64,000 bases of DNA from Segatella copri (GTDB lineage: Bacteria > Bacteroidota > Bacteroidia > Bacteroidales > Bacteroidaceae), in assembly GCF_015074785.1 (NCBI RefSeq), contig NZ_CP042464.1, forward strand, positions 1,984,001 to 2,048,000. The letters run 5' to 3'. The stretch's first letter is position 1. Each line of letters starts with the position of its first letter. Position numbers and translations under genes: made by a program. Positions 25,641-33,686 of this stretch are shown here, in pieces. The notes under the pieces were generated by a model that was not told the DNA's origin, ran no database searches, and saw nothing but the letters and a program-made list of their open reading frames with translations.

Positions 25641-27296
25641 ATGAAAAAACTACTCTTATCCATCGCCTTTCTGCTCCCTGCTATGGGAATGATGGCGCAG
25701 ACTCAGGTTACGACTGCCGAAGGTATCCTCGAAGGAAAAGACCTCTCAGGCATCACAGTATTCAAGGGTATTCCGTTCGCTGCCCCTCCGGTAGGAAATC
25801 TCCGCTGGAAGGCTCCGCAGCCTGTACAGAAATGGCAGGGCGTTCGCGAGGCCAAGGAGTTCGGACCGAACCCGATGCAGGAACCTCTCTTCGGCGATAT
25901 GAACTTCGGTACGAAGACCAACAGCGAGGATTGCCTCTACCTTAATATATGGACACCGGCAAAGACCATGAAGGAGCATCTGCCGGTACTCATTTATTTC
26001 AACGGCGGAGGACTGATGGCGGGTAGCGGAAGCGAACCTCGATATGCGGGCGATGCGATGGCACGCAAGGGCATTATCTCCATCACAGCCAACTATCGTG
26101 AGGGCATCTTCGGATTCTTCGCCCACCCACAGCTCTCTAAGGAAACATCCTACAAGGGTTCCGGCAACTATGGATTCATGGACCAGGTGGCTGCCATCCA
26201 GTGGGTAAAAGATAACATCGAGGCTTTCGGCGGCGACCCTAACCGCATCACCATCGTAGGCGAATCGGCAGGTTCCATGTCGGTCAGCGCCCTGATGGCT
26301 TCCCCTCTCTGTCAGGGACTATTTGCCCAGGCAATGGGTTCCAGTGGTTCGGTGATGGGATTCAAGAAGGTGGCTACACAGAAGGAAGCCGAGGAGAAAG
26401 GAGTGCAGCTTGCCCAGAAAATAGCCGAGAAGATGGGTAAGGAAACCGGAAAGAAGGTGAAAAAGAACATAGGAATGAAGAATCTCAACGAGCTTCGTGC
26501 CCTTCCTGCCGAGAAACTGATGAAACTGGCGGAAGTAAGAGCGGTTCCTGTCTATAATATCGACGGTTATTTTATGAAAGAGCAGCCTGCAGAGGTCTTT
26601 GCCAAAGGCGAGCAGACCAAGGTACCTCTGCTCATTGGCGGTAACAACCAGGAGATGACTCCTGCAGCCGTATTGATGGGCAAGCAGCCTACCGTCGAGA
26701 ATCTGAAGGCGGGCGCCAAGGCTACATTTGGAGAAGAGAACATAGAAGAACTCTTCCGCCTCTACGGCATCAACAGCGATAAGGATGTATTGGAGCAGCC
26801 GGGTGTGAACCTAGCTTCGGATATCTTCCTGGATTATTCTACCTGGAAGTGGGGCAACATGCACAAGCTGACCGGCGGACAGCCTGTTTACCGCTACCGC
26901 TATTGCCATCCTCGTCCTGCAATGGCCATCAAGGGCAAGGTGGCTGCATTGGCTGGCGGCGTGGTAGATGCCAAGGAAGATGCGGCTCCAGCGCCACAAG
27001 ACAAGGGAGCCGTTCATTCTGCCGACATCGAGTATGCAATGGGTACATTGCCAACCAACCGCGTGTTCAACTGGCAGCCGGAGGATTATATGATCAGCGA
27101 CATCTTCAGCCAGTATTACGTCAATTTCGTAAAGACCGGCAATCCGAATGGTCTGGGTCTGCCTGAGTGGCCATCCACCAACGGCAAGGCAGTAGCCCCT
27201 GTGCTTCAGATAGACGTGAATACCGTCGTAAAAACTGATGCCCAGATGGAGAAGCGCTATGATTTCATAGACAAACTGTTTTGGAAGAAGAAATAA
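25641..27296 (+). CDS. exported type-B carboxylesterase
   Basis: A 551-residue alpha/beta-hydrolase with a signal peptide (1-20, LLPAMGMMAQ), so periplasmic or secreted. Hallmarks of type-B esterases are FKGIPFAAPPVGNLRW, EDCLYLNIWTP, the oxyanion segment FNGGGLMAGSG, and the nucleophile elbow IVGESAGSMS with Ser209. The catalytic His is probably in KGAVHSADIEYAMG near residue 464; the acid is probably in the GGNNQEMTPAAV region. A lysine-rich insertion (EKMGKETGKKVKKNIGMK) follows the elbow helix. Such enzymes in gut Bacteroidales remove acyl esters from glycans or act on small esters. The substrate is not shown. Confidence 0.9.
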   Translation: MKKLLLSIAFLLPAMGMMAQTQVTTAEGILEGKDLSGITVFKGIPFAAPPVGNLRWKAPQPVQKWQGVREAKEFGPNPMQEPLFGDMNFGTKTNSEDCLYLNIWTPAKTMKEHLPVLIYFNGGGLMAGSGSEPRYAGDAMARKGIISITANYREGIFGFFAHPQLSKETSYKGSGNYGFMDQVAAIQWVKDNIEAFGGDPNRITIVGESAGSMSVSALMASPLCQGLFAQAMGSSGSVMGFKKVATQKEAEEKGVQLAQKIAEKMGKETGKKVKKNIGMKNLNELRALPAEKLMKLAEVRAVPVYNIDGYFMKEQPAEVFAKGEQTKVPLLIGGNNQEMTPAAVLMGKQPTVENLKAGAKATFGEENIEELFRLYGINSDKDVLEQPGVNLASDIFLDYSTWKWGNMHKLTGGQPVYRYRYCHPRPAMAIKGKVAALAGGVVDAKEDAAPAPQDKGAVHSADIEYAMGTLPTNRVFNWQPEDYMISDIFSQYYVNFVKTGNPNGLGLPEWPSTNGKAVAPVLQIDVNTVVKTDAQMEKRYDFIDKLFWKKK

Positions 27297-27356
27297 TTCT
27301 CTCATTACATTGAATCAATCGGAATACAGATTTCATTGAATAAACCAGAAATAGAG

Positions 27357-27650
27357 ATGTTTCAGAAATTCATTATCAACAGAGACGGAGTACTGAAGTT
27401 CGGGCGTGTCTACCTGCACCGTGACATGCTGTCACCCGGCGAGCAATGCACCTATGGGGGCGGTTTGTGGAAGATAGATGAAGGCAGAGGCGCCATCGTG
27501 CTCTACGGCAGAAGTTTCGACTTCGGTCCTCCCGATTTCGGCTTTGTGAAACAGATAGACTGGACGGGCTTGGGCGGCACCCCTCGCCCGCTCTTCTATC
27601 TGCCTCATTGGCCTAGCGAAGAAGAGATTGTGCCAATCATCATCAATTAA
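27357..27650 (+). CDS. small conserved hypothetical protein
   Basis: A 97-residue protein with no signal peptide or membrane helix; the family was not recognised. It contains GRVYLHRDMLSPGEQC, GLWKIDEGRGAIVLYGRSFDFGPPDF and a Pro/Trp-rich end, RPLFYLPHWPSEEEI, suggesting a compact beta-rich domain. The ATG at 27357 is preferred over an upstream in-frame TTG at 27336. It lies 60 bp after the esterase on the same strand and may be cotranscribed. Confidence 0.65.
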   Translation: MFQKFIINRDGVLKFGRVYLHRDMLSPGEQCTYGGGLWKIDEGRGAIVLYGRSFDFGPPDFGFVKQIDWTGLGGTPRPLFYLPHWPSEEEIVPIIIN

Positions 27651-27711
27651 GAAAATAGTATAATATTCTATAATTTTCTGTGTAAAACTTGCGGATAACA
27701 GAATAAAACAC

Positions 27712-27719
27712 TATTTTTG
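27712..27719 (+). promoter_or_regulatory. -7 promoter box for the NlpE-like lipoprotein
   Basis: TATTTTTG matches TAnnTTTG, about 80 bp upstream of the start. Confidence 0.5.
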
Positions 27720-27800
27720 CGAAGAGAAATCCTTCTCGGGGAAAGTGCTCTCTAAGAGAAGAGATTCCGTTAATAAGTAACAATTAAAAAGCAGTATAGT

Positions 27801-28265
27801 ATGAAAAAGAAATTAGTTTTGACAGCAGCCGTCATCGCTGCATTATCAGTTGTCTCCTGCAATGGCAAGAAGACAAATAGCCAGGGGGCTGGCCAGGATA
27901 GCCTCAGTTATGCTGAAAATGATTCACTCAATTCCAACGATGTCATTCTCGATTCCATCGCCGGCACCTATGAGGGTACTCTCCCTGCTGCCGACTGTCC
28001 GGGCATCAAGACCGTTTTGACGCTCAACGCCGACAGCACCTACCAGTACTCAGCCGACTATCTGGAGCGCAAGGATGGTCACGACGAAGCGAGCGGTATC
28101 TTCAAGGTATTGGCTAACAACGTGGTAGAAATCACCCGTCCATCGAGCGGCGAGACATCTTACTACAAGGTAAAGGATGCCAACAGCCTCATCATGACCG
28201 ATTCGCTGGGCAATGAGCCTGAAGGCGCCATGGCTAAGCACTATGTGCTGACTAAGAAAAGGTAA
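27801..28265 (+). CDS. NlpE-like lipoprotein
   Basis: A 154-residue lipoprotein with lipobox LSVVSC (Cys20) and an acidic Ser/Asn linker. The domain at about 55-150 starts GTYEGTLPAADCPGIKTVLTL and continues GHDEASGIFKVLANN and KVKDANSLIMTDSLG, matching the NlpE N-terminal domain family (copper/envelope-stress lipoprotein). The usual CADC motif of that domain reads AADC here, so the first of the paired cysteines is missing. It probably sits in the outer or inner membrane as an envelope-stress sensor; the function is inferred. Confidence 0.8.
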   Translation: MKKKLVLTAAVIAALSVVSCNGKKTNSQGAGQDSLSYAENDSLNSNDVILDSIAGTYEGTLPAADCPGIKTVLTLNADSTYQYSADYLERKDGHDEASGIFKVLANNVVEITRPSSGETSYYKVKDANSLIMTDSLGNEPEGAMAKHYVLTKKR

Positions 28266-28355
28266 AAGGGTAAAAAGGTAAAAGGGTAAAAAGAGCCCCC
28301 TAGCTTAACATTCCGCTAGGCTCTTTTTACCTTTTTACCTTTTTACCCTTTTATC
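28261..28355. terminator. terminator inside a long GGTAAAAA/TTTTTACC inverted repeat
   Basis: AAGAGCC...TAGC pairs with GCTAGGCTCTT at 28291-28325, followed by TTTTT. The hairpin is flanked by four copies of GGTAAAAAGG-like sequence on the left and four TTTTTACC copies on the right, extending the pairing by about 25 bp. Similar TTTTTACC text is found near 3336-3360. Confidence 0.75.
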
Positions 28356-28478
28356 TTTAAAACGCCTTTTTTGCCGGTTCTCACAGCGCTATTATTACAA
28401 ACCTGTTACATTCCTGCCTTTCAAGTTAAAATCAATTAAGTTTTGCACCGGAACCTTCGCTATTCCAGATATTTTTCC

Positions 28479-28486
28479 TAATTTTG
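28479..28486 (+). promoter_or_regulatory. -7 promoter box for terC
   Basis: TAATTTTG matches TAnnTTTG, about 88 bp upstream of 28574. Confidence 0.45.
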
Positions 28487-28573
28487 CGCCCACATTTCTA
28501 GAGGATGAAATGATTGGTAAGATTCAACAATAAATAAGGTGTTATATACTAAATAGATTAAGGAAAAAGAAAA

Positions 28574-29578
28574 ATGGAACATGTTTTTACTGAATCGATG
28601 TTTTTGGTGGGATTCGTGATTTTCATCGCCGCCATACTCGTATTAGACATGCTGGTCATCGACCGAAAGGCACATGTGGTGTCTATCAAGGAAGCCGGTT
28701 CATGGACGGCTGTATGGATTATTCTCGCGCTCGCCTTCGCCGTATTCATCTATTTCCATGGTGACATGGTGCACGGCATAGAGAACTTCGACGACCTGAA
28801 GCTGATAGCCTCGCGCTATGCTTCGCATCTCAAACTGGACCCGAACGACTATGAGGGGAGTCTGCAGCAATACCGGCACTATATGACTATCTCCTACATC
28901 TCGGGTTATCTGATAGAGAAAACGCTCTCGGTAGATAATCTCTTCGTGATGATGATGATTTTCACCTCGTTCGGAGTGGACAAGAAAGATTACCAGCACG
29001 TACTGAACTGGGGTATTCTGGGAGCCATCGTGCTGCGCTTCGTCTTCATCTTCGCGGGTGCTGCGCTCATCAGCCGGTTCGCCTGGATATTGCTCGTATT
29101 CGGAGGATTCCTGGTTTACAGCGGTGCCAAGATGTTCCTCAACAGAAACAAGAAGGAAGAGATCAATGCTCTGGAACATCCGGTAGTGAAGTTCATGCAG
29201 AAGCGCCTGCATCTGGGTCCGCTGGTGATGACGGTGGTATTCATCGAGTTCTGCGACCTGATTTTCGCATTCGACAGCATTCCAGCCGTATTCTCGGTAT
29301 CGCTCGATCCGTTCGTGGTGTTCTTCTCGAATATCTTCGCCATCCTGGGCTTGCGTGCCCTCTTCTTCCTGCTGGCAGCGATAGCAGATAAGTTCCGCTA
29401 TCTGAAGGTGGGTGTGAGTGTGCTGCTGGTGTTCATCGGTGTGAAGATGCTCATCCACGATTTCTTCGAGATTGATGCAGTCAGTTCGCTGGTATTCATC
29501 ATCCTCGTACTGCTCGTCAGCATCGGGGCTTCGGTGGTGATTCCGCAGAAACAGGAAGCGTTGGAAAATACGAAATAA
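28574..29578 (+). CDS. TerC-family integral membrane protein
   Basis: A 334-residue protein with about nine membrane helices and the TerC hallmarks LSVDNLFVMMMIF (DN in the helix), VIFIEFCDLIFAFDSIPAVFSVS (read here as VVFIEFCDLIFAFDSIPAVF) and LFFLLAAIADKFRYLKVGVSVLLVFIGVKML, split here into its two helices. The acidic residues in these helices are thought to bind metal ions. Members are linked to tellurite resistance, Mn2+ export and folding of exported proteins. It stands alone, without the ter stress genes. Confidence 0.9.
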   Translation: MEHVFTESMFLVGFVIFIAAILVLDMLVIDRKAHVVSIKEAGSWTAVWIILALAFAVFIYFHGDMVHGIENFDDLKLIASRYASHLKLDPNDYEGSLQQYRHYMTISYISGYLIEKTLSVDNLFVMMMIFTSFGVDKKDYQHVLNWGILGAIVLRFVFIFAGAALISRFAWILLVFGGFLVYSGAKMFLNRNKKEEINALEHPVVKFMQKRLHLGPLVMTVVFIEFCDLIFAFDSIPAVFSVSLDPFVVFFSNIFAILGLRALFFLLAAIADKFRYLKVGVSVLLVFIGVKMLIHDFFEIDAVSSLVFIILVLLVSIGASVVIPQKQEALENTK

Positions 29579-29590
29579 GCAAAACATTCT

Positions 29591-29614
29591 TGGAAGGAGA
29601 TTATCATCCTTCCA
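29591..29614. terminator. short hairpin after terC
   Basis: TGGAAGGA pairs exactly with TCCTTCCA around an 8-base loop, just after the terC stop. Confidence 0.45.
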
Positions 29615-29625
29615 GAAAACATAAA

Positions 29626-29670
29626 AAGGGCGATTGCTATTCCCCACGCAAGGGATAAGCAATCGCCCTT
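29626..29670. terminator. bidirectional terminator between terC and the isomerase
   Basis: AAGGGCGATTGCT pairs with AGCAATCGCCCTT (with extra CCC/GGG pairs inside) and has A/T-rich edges on both sides. It lies between convergent genes. Confidence 0.75.
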
Positions 29671-29736
29671 ATCTTTTATGAACTTAGTTTAGAAAGAAGA
29701 GCAAATGAATTTTTCCCTCTTCACTCTTCACTCAAT

Positions 29737-31215
29737 TTACTTCCAAGGATTCTCTGTTGGGTAAGGCAGGCTAGCTGGCTGGTTGTAAGCGATATCCTTG
29801 ATGCCGAGATACTTGAACACCTCGAACAAGGTCTTACCTACGTGAGAGAATGCTACGGCTCCGTGGTGTGGATAACCCTTCTGAATCAATACGTGACGAT
29901 AGAAGCGGCCCATCTCGTTGATGGCGAAGATACCGATACCACCGAATGAACGGGTAGGAACATCGAGAACCTCACCCTCTGCGATGTAGCTGCGGAGGTT
30001 GCCCTCAGAATCGCACTGCAGACGGTAGAATGTGATGTCAGAAGCTGCGATATCACCCTCCAATGTACCACGGGTGAAGTCTGGTGTACCACCATTCTCC
30101 AACAAGCGGTTCTGGATGAGCTGATACTTGATCTTACGGCTTGAGCACATCTTGCACTGTGGAGTGTTACCGCAGTGGAAGCCCATGAAGGTATCAGTCA
30201 ACTTATAGTCGTACTTGCCCTGAATATCCTCATCGTAGATGTACTTAGGAACTGAGTTGTTGATATCGAGCAATGTAACGGTATCGTCAGAAGCACACAT
30301 ACCGATGTACTCAGAGAGCGCACCATAGATATCTACCTCGCAAGCTACAGGAATGCCGCGGCTAACGAGACGGCTGTTTACATAGCAAGGCTCGAAACCA
30401 AACTGGCTTGGGAATGCAGGCCAGCACTTGTCTGCGAATGCTACATACTGGCGAGAACCCTTGTGAGCCTCTGCCCAGTCGAGCAATGTCAACTCAAACT
30501 GTGCCATTCTGCGGCTGAGGTCAGGATAGTAGCAGCCTTCGCCCATCTCCTTGGCCATATCAGCGCAAACCTCTTCGATACGTGGGTCGTTCTCGTGCTC
30601 CTTGTAAGCTACGAGAAGGTCGAGCTCTGAGTTCTCCTCAATCTCAACACCGAGTTCGTACAAGCCCTTGATAGGAGCGTTGCAAGCGAAGAAGTCCTGT
30701 GGACGTGGACCGAAGGTGATAATCTTCAAACCCTTCAGACCGAGGATAACGCGAGCTACAGGAACGAAGTCCTGAATCATCTTAGCTACGTCCTCTGCTG
30801 TACCTACAGGATACTCAGGGATGTAACCCTTCAGGTGGCGCATGCCGAGATTGTAAGAGCAGTTGAGCATACCGCAGTAAGCGTCGCCACGACCATTGAT
30901 CATGTCGCCGTCACCCTCAGCAGCTGCAACAAACATGCAAGGACCATCGAAGTTCTTTGCAATCAAAGTCTCAGGAGTCTCAGGACCGAAGTTACCGAGG
31001 AATACAACCAAAGCGTTGCAGCCCTGCTCTTTCACTTCGCCCAAAGCCTTGAGCATATCTTTCTCGTTTTCAACTGTAGTCTGGCAGTTGAAAATTTCAC
31101 CCTTGTACTCTTTTACGATGTTCTCACGGCGCTGAGTAGAAAGCGCGATTGGAAAACAGTCACGGCTAACGGCAATAATACCGAGCTTTACTTGTGGAAT
31201 GTTGTTGCTTACCAT
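29737..31215 (-). CDS. L-fucose/L-arabinose isomerase-family protein
   Basis: A 492-residue protein starting MVSNNIPQVKLGIIAVSRDC. It has the sugar isomerase fold: LVVFLGNFGPETPETLIA, MLNCSYNLGMRHLKGYIPEY, EVDIYGALSEYIGMCASDDTVTLLD split across its metal-binding region, and SFGGIGIFAINEMGRFYRHVLIQKGYPHHGAVAF (in two parts) near the end, with conserved Glu, Asp and His suited to a divalent metal site. An upstream ATG at 31299 would add an Asn/Lys/Tyr-rich stretch that looks like leader sequence, so 31215 is preferred. Which sugar it isomerises is not shown; there is no fucose or arabinose operon beside it. Confidence 0.85.
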   Translation of the reverse strand: MVSNNIPQVKLGIIAVSRDCFPIALSTQRRENIVKEYKGEIFNCQTTVENEKDMLKALGEVKEQGCNALVVFLGNFGPETPETLIAKNFDGPCMFVAAAEGDGDMINGRGDAYCGMLNCSYNLGMRHLKGYIPEYPVGTAEDVAKMIQDFVPVARVILGLKGLKIITFGPRPQDFFACNAPIKGLYELGVEIEENSELDLLVAYKEHENDPRIEEVCADMAKEMGEGCYYPDLSRRMAQFELTLLDWAEAHKGSRQYVAFADKCWPAFPSQFGFEPCYVNSRLVSRGIPVACEVDIYGALSEYIGMCASDDTVTLLDINNSVPKYIYDEDIQGKYDYKLTDTFMGFHCGNTPQCKMCSSRKIKYQLIQNRLLENGGTPDFTRGTLEGDIAASDITFYRLQCDSEGNLRSYIAEGEVLDVPTRSFGGIGIFAINEMGRFYRHVLIQKGYPHHGAVAFSHVGKTLFEVFKYLGIKDIAYNQPASLPYPTENPWK

Positions 31216-31318
31216 AATTAGTTTATTACTTAAGTTTTTGTATAAATTCTTATATTTATTGTTTATTATTTGATTTTTTCGAGTTTGTTCGGTTGACAAT
31301 TATTCATTGTTCCGAGCA

Positions 31319-31326
31319 CAAAGGTA
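31319..31326 (-). promoter_or_regulatory. -7 promoter box for the isomerase
   Basis: CAAAGGTA reads TACCTTTG on the minus strand. It is about 100 bp upstream of the preferred start at 31215, which fits an untranslated leader. Confidence 0.5.
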
Positions 31327-31372
31327 CAAATATATTTTGTATCACCAAGCGTTTTAAGGAATTTTTAATTCA

Positions 31373-31403
31373 AAAAAATGGCGCAAAACCGTGATTCTGC
31401 GCC
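31373..31403 (-). terminator. terminator of the RavA/ViaA-like operon
   Basis: On the minus strand GGCGCAGAAT... pairs with ...TTTTGCGCC and is followed by ATTTTTTT. It lies about 90 bp after the VWA gene. Confidence 0.75.
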
Positions 31404-31489
31404 AAATGTAACATATGATAAAGTTCTTGATACATTTCATACATGTCTCTGTTATCATCTGATACCCTTTTTCTACCTTAACATCTTCT

Positions 31490-33139
31490 TTAATATCTTC
31501 GCAGCGGGCGGTACCGGATGGTATAAATCTGATTGAAGTACTCCTTCCAGAGGTTCGGCTCCTTGTCATCATCACGCACGATGCGGATGCCATAGAATCG
31601 GGTACCCGTCTCCTTGTATTCCTTGAATCTGGACAGCAGCTGCTGTGGCGGATCGGGAATCAGAAAGTCGGTTATCCAAAGCACATCGGCATTCACGTAA
31701 TGAAGACCGTCGTTGTCGAGAAGTTCGAACATCTGGTTCATCATCTTCTTTGCCGAAGTTCCGCCGCCGATAAACGGAAGGTGGGTTGTCGTTGGTTGGC
31801 GACGGATGCCCCGTCCGGTATGCGCCTGCCCGTCTCCAACGGAAGGAACTGCATCTGCTTCGGCTGATTCCATCATAGTGATTCCGATTCTCTTCAACCG
31901 CTCTGCCTTGCGCTTCGCCATCAGGTCGATGGCACGGGTACTGACGGAGAAATCTATCAGGAAGCAGTCACGCTCCAAATCTTCTGCCGTCTCTTCCAGC
32001 AGAGAGATGAGTGTTGAGGATATCCTTTCGGGCGTGCCATACATACTGGCTGAGGTGTCCAGGCAGACAATCATCGGACCCTTGCGGGAGGCGTGGGTAA
32101 AGCCGAGTTTGCGGGATGGTTTCGACATTTCGCTCTTATAACGGAAGGTCTGGAGTCTTCGCGTGCGATACTTATATATAAAGAGGCCCTCCATATCTTC
32201 ATCGCTGTACTGTGCCAGTTCGAGGGGGAGAAGGGAGTTAAGATCATCGCCCACGGTAATGCCCTCGATATCGCTACCTGCAGAATGCTCCATCTTCATC
32301 TCTACGCCCGATGCGATGGTGAGCCGGTCTTTGCCGTTGGCATCGGCTACTCGTCCCATCTTTGCCACAATTTCCTTGATTTCGGGGTATTTATCCTGAA
32401 TCTTCACCTGGTTCAGACGGCGTTCAAACTCCGTTTCAGTCCATCCGTTCGTCATCAGTTCCCAGGCTTGTACGGCGCGCTGTTCCGAAACGCCCTTCGT
32501 CTTCATGTTGCGGGTTATCTGGTCCATCATGCGCACCAGTCCTGTTTCGAAGTTGTTCTGACGGAGCGAGATAAAGTCCTTCAGCTTGTTCAATACCTGA
32601 TGTTCGATGCAGACCTTCCAGTCTCTTACCAGCCGTTCCCAGTTTTCGGGTTTCGAAGCCCCGTCTCCAGTCATCAGTTTAAGGAAGAAAGTTTTATCGA
32701 ACCCATCTTCAGCATGTTCCTGTTCCAGCTGGTCGAGCAGAGGGAGCCACACCTGTTCATCCATCCGCTTGAAGGGAGCCCAATCGAGCACATCATCTGC
32801 CCGATGACTCTCGGTCCAGGCACGCTGGCGCTGAAATCGCATGTGATGGACGCATTCCACGATAAACTTTCCCACACTATCATAGAAAACCTTGCTCTTG
32901 ATTTTGCTGTTCACCACCTGGCGCACGAATTTCTGCACCTCCTCGCCAGTTTCTGCTATGGTTACTTTCAGAGTAAAGAGATGAATGAGATAATCCTTCA
33001 GCGGATCTTCCTTCAAATTCCAAGGCATGACGGTATCTGTCGGTTCAGGAATCTTCACCTGCCCCGACTTGCAGAAGTCATCCAGCATTTTCAGATAATA
33101 CTGCGCCTCCGCCAAGTCCTTGTTATTCTGGTATTTCAT
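31490..33139 (-). CDS. VWA-domain protein, ViaA-like partner of the MoxR ATPase
   Basis: A 549-residue protein with a helical N-terminal half and a C-terminal von Willebrand A domain (about 345-540). The MIDAS metal site begins at IVCLDTSASMYGTPE (DxSxS), followed by a Thr in GGTSAKKMMNQMFELL and an Asp in ADVLWITDFLIPD. An insert of about 35 residues rich in Ser, Gly and Asp (ESAEADAVPSVGDGQAHTGRG) lies within the domain. It is the last gene of a three-gene operon with a MoxR/RavA-type ATPase. In E. coli RavA and ViaA work as a chaperone-like pair on membrane complexes; the same kind of pairing is inferred here. Confidence 0.87.
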   Translation of the reverse strand: MKYQNNKDLAEAQYYLKMLDDFCKSGQVKIPEPTDTVMPWNLKEDPLKDYLIHLFTLKVTIAETGEEVQKFVRQVVNSKIKSKVFYDSVGKFIVECVHHMRFQRQRAWTESHRADDVLDWAPFKRMDEQVWLPLLDQLEQEHAEDGFDKTFFLKLMTGDGASKPENWERLVRDWKVCIEHQVLNKLKDFISLRQNNFETGLVRMMDQITRNMKTKGVSEQRAVQAWELMTNGWTETEFERRLNQVKIQDKYPEIKEIVAKMGRVADANGKDRLTIASGVEMKMEHSAGSDIEGITVGDDLNSLLPLELAQYSDEDMEGLFIYKYRTRRLQTFRYKSEMSKPSRKLGFTHASRKGPMIVCLDTSASMYGTPERISSTLISLLEETAEDLERDCFLIDFSVSTRAIDLMAKRKAERLKRIGITMMESAEADAVPSVGDGQAHTGRGIRRQPTTTHLPFIGGGTSAKKMMNQMFELLDNDGLHYVNADVLWITDFLIPDPPQQLLSRFKEYKETGTRFYGIRIVRDDDKEPNLWKEYFNQIYTIRYRPLRRY

Positions 33140-33151
33140 AGGAGTAAATCC

Positions 33152-33646
33152 TTATTTTTTCTCCATCAGATATTCTGCGAAAATTCTTGCAGCGCTCTCC
33201 ACTTTGGCAGCGCAAGGACGGGTCTTGTAATATTCTGCCGTTCTTGCTGAAGCCACATAGCTGGACTGCGCCTTCTCATGGCCCTTCAAGCCCAGAATCT
33301 CGGCACAGATGATGCTGCCGTTCTGCTCCTTCGATTTAGCAAGCAAATCCTGCACCACCTTATAGCATGCCGACTTGCCCTCACGGTCATCCCCCTCGGT
33401 CTGTCCGCAATCCAAGCCAACGAGCACCACGATGCCCGAAACGGCTCCGCACATCATTCTCATTCTGCCTACTCCACCACCGAAGCCGGCACCGATGCGC
33501 TTCGCCATCTCATCATCAAGACCATATAAATCGGCAAAGGCTGCCACCACCGATTGGCAGCAGCCATAGCCCTGCATAAAGTTATCCACAGCCTGGTGAA
33601 CACGCGCCTCCAACTCTGGAGTCAATATTTTCTGTTCATTCATCAT
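33152..33646 (-). CDS. C_GCAxxG_C_C family protein (probable redox/metal protein)
   Basis: A 164-residue protein of the C_GCAxxG_C_C family. The motifs are NFMQGYGCCQSVVAAFADLYG, taken in two parts, then FGGGVGRMRMMCGAVSGIVV, a later Cys in GSIICAEILG and a final Cys in TRPCAAKVESAARI, giving the family's spaced-cysteine pattern. Such proteins are believed to bind a metal or flavin-linked redox centre, but no activity is established. It sits between the ATPase and VWA genes, 12 bp from the latter, so it is likely translated with them and may be a client or cofactor carrier. Confidence 0.87.
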   Translation of the reverse strand: MMNEQKILTPELEARVHQAVDNFMQGYGCCQSVVAAFADLYGLDDEMAKRIGAGFGGGVGRMRMMCGAVSGIVVLVGLDCGQTEGDDREGKSACYKVVQDLLAKSKEQNGSIICAEILGLKGHEKAQSSYVASARTAEYYKTRPCAAKVESAARIFAEYLMEKK

Positions 33647-33686
33647 GTTTAGATTCTTCTATATTTAATAATGTAATAGGAGGCGA

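Noticed and set aside
28700..29662. 320-codon minus-strand frame opposite terC
   Set aside because: Composed of repeated His/Glu/Gln tracts typical of antisense of membrane-helix codons; terC on the other strand has clear family motifs.
32093..33250. 385-codon plus-strand frame opposite the VWA gene
   Set aside because: No domain, and it conflicts with the VWA gene whose MIDAS motifs are clear.
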